5,768 nt of DNA from the NCBI GenBank assembly GCA_903879825.1, contig CAIRND010000697.1, positions 1 through 5,768 on the forward strand. The letters run 5' to 3'. The notes beneath the pieces are model-generated. The model saw only the letters and a program-made list of their open reading frames with translations, was not told where the DNA came from and did no database searches. Shown here in pieces: positions 1-5,224 of the stretch. A program made the translations under genes and the position numbers. Each line of letters opens with the position of its first letter. Positions within the stretch are counted from its first letter, which is position 1. This stretch comes from an uncultured Geobacteraceae bacterium. GTDB taxonomy: Bacteria > Desulfobacterota > Desulfuromonadia > Geobacterales > Pseudopelobacteraceae.

Positions 1-7
1 TTTTGAC

Positions 8-790
8 CTACCTGCAACATACATCCCCCTTGATATATTTCTTCACAGCGGCACATGCGGAACATTCACAAGCGGCTCCGGCTTGAATCATTCTTTTTGT
101 GTTGTGATTGAAATGGTGCCCCTTGTATTCAGCTGCCATAGTTTCAGCGTCAACCTTCAGCACTCTCAGCTCTTCGCGGCACTCGTACGCCACCTGGCCG
201 GGAGACTTGCCCTCGGTTCTCTGGATGGTGAATGTCATCGGCCCCGTCTGTGGATGATACCCCTGCATTTCAAAATAGTTCTCACTCCCGCCAGAAACGA
301 ATATAGAAACGACTTCGGCAATCAATGCAGATGCAAGCGGGTGTGTGCCTCTTATGTCAAGCCTTCCGTCTTCGTAATTGAGTTTTTCAATATGTACGTA
401 TTCACTCATAACCTTTTCGTAATTGGCTATGGTTTCCGCTTGTTCGGCAATAGTTGCTTTAGCGGCAACCAGCTCATGACCGGTTTCGTCGTTTTCGATC
501 TGCATCAGCTGAAGCAGTCCAGCGACAATAGAATATGTGCTGTCACTTGAATTTATGCCTTCATGGAATTTACAGTATTCTCTGGCTTGCTCGATCACGC
601 TTTTATCTGGAGCTTCAATGTTTCTGAGGCGCTCTATCCATGCTTTTAATTTCTGAAAGGCAACCCTCTCGCCTTGTTCGGCGGCTTCTTTTACGGTATT
701 ACCCGCCAGCTTTTCAGCCGCAATAAGACCGTCAATTTGAACTATTTCTTCATCAATTTGTTTCAGCATAAAATCATAATCAACTTTCAC
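8..790 (-). CDS. Phage-type helical protein with Cys-rich C-terminus, unknown function
   Basis: This 260-residue protein starts with GTG at 790, chosen because GGGAGGT lies 4 nt upstream; an upstream ATG at 880 would add 30 residues inside the ASCH gene and is unlikely. Residues 1-75 and 105-135 look helical and probably coiled (EEIVQID, AAKATIAEQAETI). Residues 140-215 resemble a mixed alpha/beta segment seen in phage hypotheticals (YFEMQGYHPQTGPMTFTIQ, then a helix ending RVLKV). The last 20 residues hold five cysteines (CECSAC and CC), which could bind a metal or form disulfides. It begins 13 bp after the ASCH gene and is the last gene before the window edge. I do not recognise a named family, and no function is proposed. 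Confidence 0.8.
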   Translation of the reverse strand: MKVDYDFMLKQIDEEIVQIDGLIAAEKLAGNTVKEAAEQGERVAFQKLKAWIERLRNIEAPDKSVIEQAREYCKFHEGINSSDSTYSIVAGLLQLMQIENDETGHELVAAKATIAEQAETIANYEKVMSEYVHIEKLNYEDGRLDIRGTHPLASALIAEVVSIFVSGGSENYFEMQGYHPQTGPMTFTIQRTEGKSPGQVAYECREELRVLKVDAETMAAEYKGHHFNHNTKRMIQAGAACECSACAAVKKYIKGDVCCR

Positions 791-794
791 AATA

Positions 795-801
795 ACCTCC
801 C
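795..801 (-). promoter_or_regulatory. Strong ribosome binding site fixing the GTG start at 790
   Basis: The minus strand reads GGGAGGT, TATT, GTG. This near-perfect Shine-Dalgarno decides the GTG start over the in-frame upstream ATG at 880, which would lie within the ASCH gene. Confidence 0.8.
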
Positions 802-803
802 AT

Positions 804-1211
804 TTACATTTTAAAAAAACCAAGTTGCCCGCGAAGGGGATAAAACGGCAACGGCTCCGGATTCCGCAAAACAAAGCCATGCTCTCCCATGAACCAAGGG
901 GAATCCGAACGGGTTACGCAGTCCACTATCTCCACGCTTCCAATGATCCCGCCTCGCTCAATAGCGCCCGCCTGTATCTCACAACATCCCTTGTCCCATG
1001 CGTCAGGGCAAACGCGCCGTACCCACTCCCACGCATCCTGCCAATCCCTTTTTGTGATACCCTTTGCGGCATGGATCAGGACGCGGCCCCGTACCTTAGT
1101 GGGCCAAGAACGATTCTCAATATCTTTACCTGCATTGATGATCAACCACGCCCACGGCTGCCGAACGGAAATAATCAAGGAATCGAATTGATTTGCTTGT
1201 GTCTCAATCAT
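804..1211 (-). CDS. ASCH-domain protein
   Basis: The 135-residue product has the N-terminal signature of the ASCH fold (related to PUA): SVRQPWAWLI at residues 15-24, KDIENRSWPT at 29-38 and GRVLIHAAKG at 42-51. A later beta-rich half holds GGIIGSVEIVDC, and the C-terminus is PLRGQLGFFKM. ASCH domains are small beta-barrels proposed to bind RNA; some members (YqfB type) hydrolyse N4-acetylcytidine, and many occur in phages. The substrate cannot be read here. The ATG at 1211 is chosen because GGGGA lies 9 nt upstream; a TTG at 1220 in frame would leave that GGGGA directly abutting the start. The gene follows its upstream neighbour by 5 bp, so co-translation is likely. Confidence 0.88.
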   Translation of the reverse strand: MIETQANQFDSLIISVRQPWAWLIINAGKDIENRSWPTKVRGRVLIHAAKGITKRDWQDAWEWVRRVCPDAWDKGCCEIQAGAIERGGIIGSVEIVDCVTRSDSPWFMGEHGFVLRNPEPLPFYPLRGQLGFFKM

Positions 1212-1216
1212 GATAG

Positions 1217-1786
1217 TCAATCCCCGTTGAGTGTCATTTTTGGCTGATTTTGAGAGACAATCGGATTCGTTACTTCCCGTAATGCTGCTTTCACCGTATT
1301 GATGATTTGACAGAGGTATACATATTTCGGATTAGGTATCTCTGGAAGCCGATACCACCATTCTTCACCGAATATATCCGCCATTGTGCTGCTGTAGAGG
1401 TCATGCAGCGTTTCAATCCTCTCCAGATGTTCCAGCCTGTCAGATTCCTCGAACAACTCTCTGGCACGTTCCTTATCCAAGTCTTTAGCCCGACGATCTT
1501 TGATAATGCGAAGTTTTGCGTGATCAGCAAGGCCGTCAAGGTCATAAACAGTGTGGTCAATATTACTGAAGTTCTTTGCAAGGTAATGGTCGTCGCATGA
1601 AAGGATAAATTCACCGATAGTTCGATCACCCATGCCGCCCCAATAGGAAGTCCACGACTCGTTGTAACAGGTAATTGTGGCCTTGCCCTTCCGTGGCTCC
1701 AAATCCTCAAGAAAAACCGTTATCGGGTCGAGTTTCGGAACATCTGAGATAACCAATTTTTGTACTGTCGATGTTGATAATTTCAA
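1217..1786 (-). CDS. Conserved phage hypothetical protein (SYWGGMGDRT motif)
   Basis: The 189-residue product begins with a TTG at 1786, preceded by GAGGTGA 4 nt away and overlapping the stop of the small gene upstream by 2 nt (TTGA), typical of translational coupling. An in-frame ATG at 1825 lacks a good ribosome site. Residues 20-31 (DPITVFLEDLEP) and 44-56 (SWTSYWGGMGDRT), followed by an EFILSCDDHYLAKN segment, match my memory of a hypothetical family common in lambdoid and other temperate phages. A charged helix follows (about 90-125), then an aromatic EEWWYRLPEIPNP stretch. The function of the family is unknown to me. It lies between the 48-residue gene and the ASCH gene. Confidence 0.82.
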   Translation of the reverse strand: MKLSTSTVQKLVISDVPKLDPITVFLEDLEPRKGKATITCYNESWTSYWGGMGDRTIGEFILSCDDHYLAKNFSNIDHTVYDLDGLADHAKLRIIKDRRAKDLDKERARELFEESDRLEHLERIETLHDLYSSTMADIFGEEWWYRLPEIPNPKYVYLCQIINTVKAALREVTNPIVSQNQPKMTLNGD

Positions 1787-1929
1787 AATGTCACCTCGCC
1801 CTTTCGATTCATTTTTTCCATACATTCCAAGCAATAGAATTCGCCGTATTCGATTTCTTCACAAACTGGAGTTGACGTGTAGCAGATTACTTGGTTGCAC
1901 TTATGGCAAAGAACTTCTTCGACGTTCAT
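1783..1929 (-). CDS. Small Cys-rich (zinc-binding-like) protein, 48 aa
   Basis: This short gene encodes 48 residues from ATG at 1929 to TGA at 1783-1785, preceded by GGGGTGA 4 nt upstream. It contains two CxxC pairs, CHKC at residues 8-11 and CLEC at about 33-36, plus two further cysteines at 16 and 23, a pattern that suggests a small zinc ribbon. The region between pairs is acidic (CEEIEYGEF). It starts 14 bp after the 65-residue gene ends, and its stop overlaps the TTG start of the following gene, so the pair is probably translationally coupled. No named family is recognised; the support is the ribosome site, the cysteine pattern and the perfect fit in an otherwise empty gap. Confidence 0.75.
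   Translation of the reverse strand: MNVEEVLCHKCNQVICYTSTPVCEEIEYGEFYCLECMEKMNRKGEVTF
1791..1797 (-). promoter_or_regulatory. Ribosome binding site fixing the TTG start at 1786
   Basis: The minus strand reads GAGGTGA, CATT, TTG. The site lies inside the last codons of the 48-residue upstream gene, and the TTG start overlaps that gene's TGA stop by two bases. Confidence 0.7.
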
Positions 1930-1943
1930 GTGATCACCCCAGT

Positions 1944-2141
1944 TTATTTATCCATCCACATGTGTTCAGTTGCGAATGCGTTAAAGTTATCAAGATCAAG
2001 AACAGAAATAATAGCTTCAGCGTCACACTTACGGCTGAAACGGATTACATCGTTTGGGTCGTTCGTGAACTTACTCACAGGAGAAAACCATTTAGCCCCT
2101 TCTGGTGTTGCTATTTCTATCAACCACGCTGTTTCTTCCAT
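1944..2141 (-). CDS. Small conserved phage protein (TEHMW-type), 65 aa
   Basis: The 65-residue product starts at ATG 2141 with AAGGAG 7 nt upstream. Its pattern is an N-terminal strand (TAWLIEI), a tryptophan with KFTNDPNDVIRFSRKCDAEA at residues about 24-43, a helix, and the ending ATEHMW. This layout is familiar from small hypothetical proteins in many temperate phages, whose role is unknown to me. Its first 50 bp overlap the 3' end of the reverse transcriptase gene in another frame, so it is probably translated from the same message as the DGR. It marks the return from the DGR to the host phage's own gene series. Confidence 0.8.
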   Translation of the reverse strand: MEETAWLIEIATPEGAKWFSPVSKFTNDPNDVIRFSRKCDAEAIISVLDLDNFNAFATEHMWMDK

Positions 2142-3309
2142 CTGTTATCTCCTTTTTTCTGTAAATCTTTCTGAATTTACCATCGACACAATGCCCTTTA
2201 CCGATTGCAATCCTTGCCAGGCGGGCACGGGCAAAATAGGTGCTACTGGATTGCCTCAGCAAACCAAAATAACTGTTGGCGCTTTGCACTAAATCCTCAC
2301 CACTCTTTGCTAAAAGTGTTGATGTTGCGTTGTTAAGAGTTGTTTTCCGCAACACACTTCGCCATGGCTTAATAATCTGCCCGACAAAATCCACGCCACG
2401 GTAAATAGGCTGAAGAATTGTTTTGCTAGGATTGAGGTACAGGCCGAGGCGTTTTATGGAAAAGGTGTCTATTTCCTCTTTCGCGCTATTCAGCCATTGA
2501 GGGGATTCATGCAGGAGAATCATGTCATCGACATAACGGATGTAATGACGGGCACCGATCTGGTGTTTTACATACTGATCAAGTGAGTCAAGATAGACAT
2601 TGGCAAAGAATTGACTGCTGAGGTTGCCAATAGGCAAACCAAGATGTGCCGGTTGATTAAACAGGCTTTTATGTGGTGGAATCAGTTTTAATAATTCCGA
2701 AGAACCCTTTATGGTGACATTTGTTCTTGGATCATGGAAAAGGATGGTTTCAGCAAGCCACATTACCCATGGTTCGCTGATTTTCTTGAATAGAAGATCC
2801 CGTAGAATGTTCTTATTGATGCTGACAAAGAAATTTGCCATGTCCAGCTTCAGGTAATAGGCTGACTGTGACCAGTTTTGTGTGATGCTTCTGATTTTAC
2901 TTTCAAGCCGCCTTGCTCCATAAAGCGTACCTCGACCGGGAATACAGGCGCAGCTATCGGAAATAAAAGAACTGTGGAATCTATCCGATATTCTATTGTA
3001 AAGCAGATGATGAACTATCCTGTCCCGGAAATCTGCCGCCCAAACCTCTCTTGGCTTAGGTCTGGTAACTACGAAGCATACGGATGTACCGGGTAGGTAG
3101 CTGCCATCTACCAGCTCCCGGTACAATCCCATGATGTTGCGTTCCAGATTTGTTTCAAACTTCAATGCATTGATGGTGTTGCGCTTCCGTTTTCGGCATT
3201 CGTAGTAAGCGCAGAGCAATTCATCAACCGTAATATCCACATCGGCATGATCTGCGAACCGCCCTGACTCCGCAATTGTTGTTCTTATTGTTGTTGTTCT
3301 GGTTGCCAT
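2092..3309 (-). CDS. DGR-type reverse transcriptase
   Basis: This RNA-directed DNA polymerase would copy the template-repeat RNA into mutagenised cDNA together with Avd. In a 405-residue reading from ATG 3309: fingers motif REVWAADFRDRIVHH (87-101), motif A KLDMANFF with catalytic D156, GLPIGNLSSQ (224-233), the DGR form in which SQ replaces the QG seen in group II intron and retroviral enzymes, motif C YVDD (259-262) with both metal-binding aspartates, then GVDFVG (305-310) and a basic thumb. There is no maturase or endonuclease domain. The start is uncertain. ATG 3309 has GGTGA 9 nt upstream but lies inside the template repeat; a GTG at 3240 would give a 382-residue protein beginning just before ITVDELLCAYY, where family homology seems to begin. 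The 3' end overlaps the next gene by 50 bp. Confidence 0.96.
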   Translation of the reverse strand: MATRTTTIRTTIAESGRFADHADVDITVDELLCAYYECRKRKRNTINALKFETNLERNIMGLYRELVDGSYLPGTSVCFVVTRPKPREVWAADFRDRIVHHLLYNRISDRFHSSFISDSCACIPGRGTLYGARRLESKIRSITQNWSQSAYYLKLDMANFFVSINKNILRDLLFKKISEPWVMWLAETILFHDPRTNVTIKGSSELLKLIPPHKSLFNQPAHLGLPIGNLSSQFFANVYLDSLDQYVKHQIGARHYIRYVDDMILLHESPQWLNSAKEEIDTFSIKRLGLYLNPSKTILQPIYRGVDFVGQIIKPWRSVLRKTTLNNATSTLLAKSGEDLVQSANSYFGLLRQSSSTYFARARLARIAIGKGHCVDGKFRKIYRKKEITDGRNSVVDRNSNTRRG

Positions 3310-3354
3310 TGTTGAAATTCACCATCCAGGCATAGTTTGAGTTATGAGCGTTTT
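3251..3354 (-). repeat. DGR template repeat (TR)
   Basis: This 104-bp segment aligns without gaps to 3921-4024 at a constant offset of 670 bp, with 88 identities and 16 mismatches. Every mismatch is a T on the plus strand of this copy, that is an A in the transcribed strand, which identifies it as the template. Read in the target's frame it carries 14 asparagine codons (AAC or AAT), the usual design for maximum diversity. The first 28-29 bp (3250-3278) are identical in both copies. Similarity stops at 3355, where a non-adenine mismatch begins. It overlaps the 5' end of the RT reading frame if ATG 3309 is used. Confidence 0.97.
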
Positions 3355-3407
3355 GTTGTGTGTTCACGTCGCATGGCAGAAGGCTAAACCGATCCACCTT
3401 GAAACTG

Positions 3408-3413
3408 TGTCAA
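3408..3413 (-). promoter_or_regulatory. TTGACA hexamer, possible -35 box upstream of TR
   Basis: The minus strand has a perfect TTGACA about 54 bp before the TR. Seventeen bases further the sequence is GGTTTA, a poor -10 match. It might drive separate transcription of the template RNA and RT, but may be chance. Confidence 0.2.
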
Positions 3414-3505
3414 GACCCTGCGAGACTCTACCCGCTGGTTTCTTTTCCGACACATAACCGTGGGATTTTACCCAGGGACACAACCAGATAATTTCGCACA
3501 GGCAA

Positions 3506-3521
3506 AGCCGCCATGACGGCT
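3506..3521 (-). other. Short hairpin at the avd stop codon
   Basis: AGCCG and CGGCT form a 5-bp stem around a 6-base loop, overlapping the TAG of avd. It could fold at the 5' side of the template RNA or protect an mRNA end. It is followed by only three T residues on the minus strand, so it is a poor intrinsic terminator. Confidence 0.3.
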
Positions 3522-3873
3522 ATGCAGCGGGCGACGATGCGGACTTGAGCCAACCGGTGGACTGTCTGCCTACCTGGTCAGTCAGCTCAATAGTTTGTGC
3601 GAACTGTCCCGTGCTGATCAGGCGCATGTCTTTCGACAGCCTGAGCAACAGTATTGCCACCTGAAGACGTTCTTGCAGTGATTCAAGGTGTGGCCGTTTA
3701 TCGCGGGAACAGTTCGCCCTGTAAATCAACACCACTAGCTCAACACATTCCTCACGGATTTTGCCACCCAGAGATTGCTTGTAATCACGCGGCATATCTT
3801 TGGTGATACGTGTGACTACCTGCAAAAGCTCATAGGTAACGCGATATATGGGAAGTGTTGAAGCCAGTGCCAT
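3520..3873 (-). CDS. avd: Accessory variability determinant (Avd), four-helix-bundle protein
   Basis: The 117-residue product matches the Avd family in length and sequence: LPIYRVTYELLQ (7-18), RITKDMPRDYKQSLGGKI (22-39), EECVELVVLIYRAN (41-54), a short basic loop, then LQVAILLLRLSKDMRLIS (70-87) and a last helix ending GWLKS (107-111). Avd forms a positively charged pentameric barrel that binds the RT and the template RNA and is required for cDNA synthesis and mutagenic homing in BPP-1. Several arginines and lysines lie between the hydrophobic helix faces. Start ATG 3873 has AGGGAG about 8 nt upstream. It follows the target by 35 bp and precedes the template RNA leader, the expected place. 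No truncation is seen. Confidence 0.93.
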   Translation of the reverse strand: MALASTLPIYRVTYELLQVVTRITKDMPRDYKQSLGGKIREECVELVVLIYRANCSRDKRPHLESLQERLQVAILLLRLSKDMRLISTGQFAQTIELTDQVGRQSTGWLKSASSPAA

Positions 3874-3908
3874 TGTTGTTTCTCCCTACAGTCAAAATAG
3901 ATAAATGG

Positions 3909-4622
3909 TTAAATTTTAAATCTGCGAACCGCCCTGACTCCGCAATTGGTGAGCTTACTGTAGTCGTGCTGGAGGCCAATGTCGAAATTCACCATCCAGG
4001 CATAGAACGAGTTACGAGCGTATTCAGTGCTTGACCAGTACCATTCTGTGTCGAAGGCTTCAGCTGCATCTTCGCGGAACTGTTCAGGGGTGTTCTTGCG
4101 ACAGGGGCCAAGGTTGCGCCACAGCATCATCAATTCATCACGGGAAGGTAGATACCAGTCATCGAATCCACCAACCTGTAGGCCGTTACAAAATTGAGCT
4201 GCTGGATGATTGCTGTCGATCATCTTGCCGGTATTTACAACACCATCATCATCACTGTCGGTGCCATCGTAAACGCTACGATCTTTAAGCTTGTACTCAA
4301 TGTTCATCTTCTCACCTTCAGCTTTAGGAGCGACGACAAGCGCGAAGCGTTCACCTTCTACGGTCATTTCACCGGCGAAGAATCCACCGCCCAGAGAAGT
4401 ACCGATCTGAAGTAATGATCCATTTTCAAAACAGTGAGTCATTGCCTCAATCTGATCACCCATTGGGACGTTATCGCAGCACTTTCCGCATTCTTTTGAA
4501 CGCAGATTCCAACCGCCCTCATTAGGCCAAAGCCGCCACATAGCTCCACACTCTTTACAAAAATGTGTCGGTGAAGCGCCTCCTACAAATGTGTTGTCAA
4601 TTACTGTTGCGTTTGCTTTCAT
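3909..4622 (-). CDS. DGR variable target: zinc-ribbon-like N-terminus plus DUF1566/Lcl-type domain
   Basis: The 237-residue product starts at ATG 4622 with GAGGAGG 6 nt upstream and overlaps the preceding small gene by 26 bp. Residues 20-50 hold C22-x2-C25 and C45-x2-C48 (also C49), a probable zinc ribbon. Residues 74-104 (IGTSLGGGFFAGEM, ALVVAPKAEGEK) and 139-168 (NHPAAQFCNGL, GGFDDWYLPSRDELMMLW) are hallmarks of DUF1566/Lcl C-terminal domains, which adopt the C-type-lectin fold used by many DGR targets. WYWSSTEY (194-201) precedes the variable repeat, which covers residues 200-234; twelve of these residues differ from the template. There is no signal peptide or membrane segment, so a cytoplasmic or virion-bound product is likely. 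Its ligand is unknown. Confidence 0.93.
   Translation of the reverse strand: MKANATVIDNTFVGGASPTHFCKECGAMWRLWPNEGGWNLRSKECGKCCDNVPMGDQIEAMTHCFENGSLLQIGTSLGGGFFAGEMTVEGERFALVVAPKAEGEKMNIEYKLKDRSVYDGTDSDDDGVVNTGKMIDSNHPAAQFCNGLQVGGFDDWYLPSRDELMMLWRNLGPCRKNTPEQFREDAAEAFDTEWYWSSTEYARNSFYAWMVNFDIGLQHDYSKLTNCGVRAVRRFKI
3921..3948 (-). other. Probable initiation-of-mutagenic-homing (IMH) segment
   Basis: The 3' end of VR on the coding strand is identical to TR over this stretch although it contains six template adenines, and its core GCGGAGTCAGGGCGGTTCGC is GC-rich. In BPP-1 a GC-rich block at the VR end marks where cDNA integration begins and mutations stop. Beyond it the sequence turns AT-rich (TTTAAAATTTAA), and no clear stem-loop like those following some DGR VRs is seen. 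Confidence 0.6.
3921..4024 (-). repeat. DGR variable repeat (VR)
   Basis: This is the recipient copy of the TR (3251-3354), forming the 3' end of the target gene. The 16 differences, as coding-strand template-to-VR changes, are 7 A to T, 5 A to G and 4 A to C. They fall in 13 codons: residues 201, 203, 205, 206, 214, 215, 217, 219, 220, 221, 222, 224 and 225. All but 205 are amino-acid changes. Framework residues such as W209, N212, F213, G216 and the final VRAVRRF are kept. The repeat ends ten bases before the stop codon. Confidence 0.97.
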
Positions 4623-4788
4623 CCCTTGCCTCCTCGATTATGACTCTGTATTTTTTGCCGATGTAGCTGGCTCCAACCCATATCAATATCATCCCGTGCA
4701 TCCCGTCTGACCCTTCCGCGCCTCGGCACTCCACGGTTGATATGTACTTCGTTTTTTCGTACCGCTCTTTGCAAACTGGACATTTCAT
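4597..4788 (-). CDS. Small CPVC-containing protein, 63 aa, unknown function
   Basis: The 63-residue product starts MKCPVCKERYEKTKY, with a CxxC pair at residues 3 and 6 and a third cysteine at 21 (VECRG), suggesting half of a zinc-ribbon-like site. A glycine- and hydrophobic-rich middle (MHGMILIWVGASYIG) is followed by a charged tail. An AAGGTGA lies upstream of ATG 4788 but at a long spacing of about 13 nt, so translation may depend on coupling to the gene before it, which ends 13 bp away. Its last 26 bp overlap the target gene start. No family is recognised; its position suggests coupling to the variable target. Confidence 0.65.
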   Translation of the reverse strand: MKCPVCKERYEKTKYISTVECRGAEGSDGMHGMILIWVGASYIGKKYRVIIEEARDESKRNSN

Positions 4789-4801
4789 GATTTTTGAGCT
4801 T

Positions 4802-5224
4802 TCACCTTGTTTTGAGAAAGCTGAGTGCTGCGTTCATAGCCGCACCGGGATCAGATGGATCTATCTCGAAAGTTGCAATTGGTTTTGGCCCATCAGGAAA
4901 TTGACGCTTGTATTCCGCTTCAGCCTCTTCGGGACATGATACGCAACCGATTCCACGGCATTTTGGACAATCACGGTATCTACCGTTTTCATAACGCGGC
5001 TGGTTTGGCTCTGTGTAGCTGACCGGTTCTCTTTTGTGCTCCAAATGATCCGGTTGACTGTTGATTGCATCCAGTACCAGACCGGCAAACCTTGCACCAG
5101 ATTCGGAAAGAGGATTTTTGTTCAGCCGCCGTTCTGCCTCTTTCGCTTCTGCCTTCATCTTCTCACCAGGGCAAGCAAGGCAACCTTTGCCATGGCAAAA
5201 TTTACATTCACTATATCTCGACAC
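4802..5224 (-). CDS. Protein with duplicated CxxC-xGxGC-xxCP zinc-binding-like module
   Basis: The 140-residue product has two copies of a four-cysteine module: C7, C10, C15, C18 and C86, C89, C94, C97, each preceded by RY and shaped CxxCxGxGCxxCP. This resembles one half of the DnaJ zinc-finger repeat (CxxCxGxG). Each copy is followed by an acidic/basic helix (GEKMKAEAKEAERR; EEAEAEYKRQ). The C-terminus (ATFEIDPSDPGAAMNAALSF) is separate. The GTG start at 5224 has AAGGGGGG 4 nt upstream and overlaps the end of the helix-turn-helix gene by 14 bp. The internal duplication suggests two metal-binding knuckles for nucleic acid or protein contact. A function is not assigned. Confidence 0.78.
   Translation of the reverse strand: MSRYSECKFCHGKGCLACPGEKMKAEAKEAERRLNKNPLSESGARFAGLVLDAINSQPDHLEHKREPVSYTEPNQPRYENGRYRDCPKCRGIGCVSCPEEAEAEYKRQFPDGPKPIATFEIDPSDPGAAMNAALSFLKTR

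Larger units (their letters stand above)
3251..3519 (-). ncRNA. Probable DGR template RNA: leader plus TR
   Basis: Between the avd stop and the TR lie about 165 bp without a supported gene, the only long non-coding stretch in the window. In studied DGRs the template RNA covers TR plus flanks, and the flank on the RT side is needed for priming, so the functional RNA may also run into the RT gene below 3251. Seen here: a hairpin at the avd stop (3506-3521, 5-bp stem AGCCG/CGGCT, 6-base loop), a weak TGGG/CCCA hairpin, and a TTGACA hexamer at 3408-3413. The RNA ends cannot be placed from sequence alone. Confidence 0.5.
2092..4622 (-). other. Complete diversity-generating retroelement (DGR) cassette
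   Basis: All core DGR parts are present in one orientation: a target gene whose 3' end is a variable repeat, avd, a template repeat and a DGR-type reverse transcriptase. In known DGRs the template RNA is reverse-transcribed with adenine-specific errors and the cDNA replaces the variable repeat, while the template stays unchanged. The sequence shows 16 of 16 TR/VR differences at template adenines, an intact RT active site, and an intact open target. The order target-VR, avd, TR, RT resembles the Bordetella phage BPP-1 layout (mtd, avd, TR, brt). No frameshift or stop is seen in any component, so the element looks functional. Activity itself is inferred. Confidence 0.97.

Noticed and set aside
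83..550. Long plus-strand open frames here and at 825-1247, 1677-2292 and 5036-5332
   Set aside because: They are antisense to well-supported minus-strand genes, have no recognisable domains, and read as low-quality composition (many Cys, His, Ser, Arg).
791..880. N-terminal extension of the 260-residue protein to an ATG at 880
   Set aside because: It lies inside the ASCH gene and lacks a good ribosome site, whereas GTG 790 has GGGAGGT at the right spacing.
2092..3309. RT belonging to a group II intron or retron
   Set aside because: There is no maturase or endonuclease domain, no intron-like RNA boundaries and no msr/msd pattern; the SQ motif, avd and TR/VR identify a DGR.
3428..3514. 28-codon minus-strand frame in the avd-TR leader
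   Set aside because: It is very short, has no clear ribosome site or motif, and starts within the avd end; the region is better explained as template RNA leader.
3506..3521. Rho-independent terminator after avd
   Set aside because: The stem is only 5 bp with three T residues following, and TR and RT lie downstream on the same strand and must be transcribed.
4251..4262. Calcium-binding loop in the target (DSDDDGVVN, residues 122-130)
   Set aside because: The acidic run resembles DxDxDG loops, but the position matches a variable acidic loop usual in DUF1566 proteins, with no repeats or flanking EF-hand helices.
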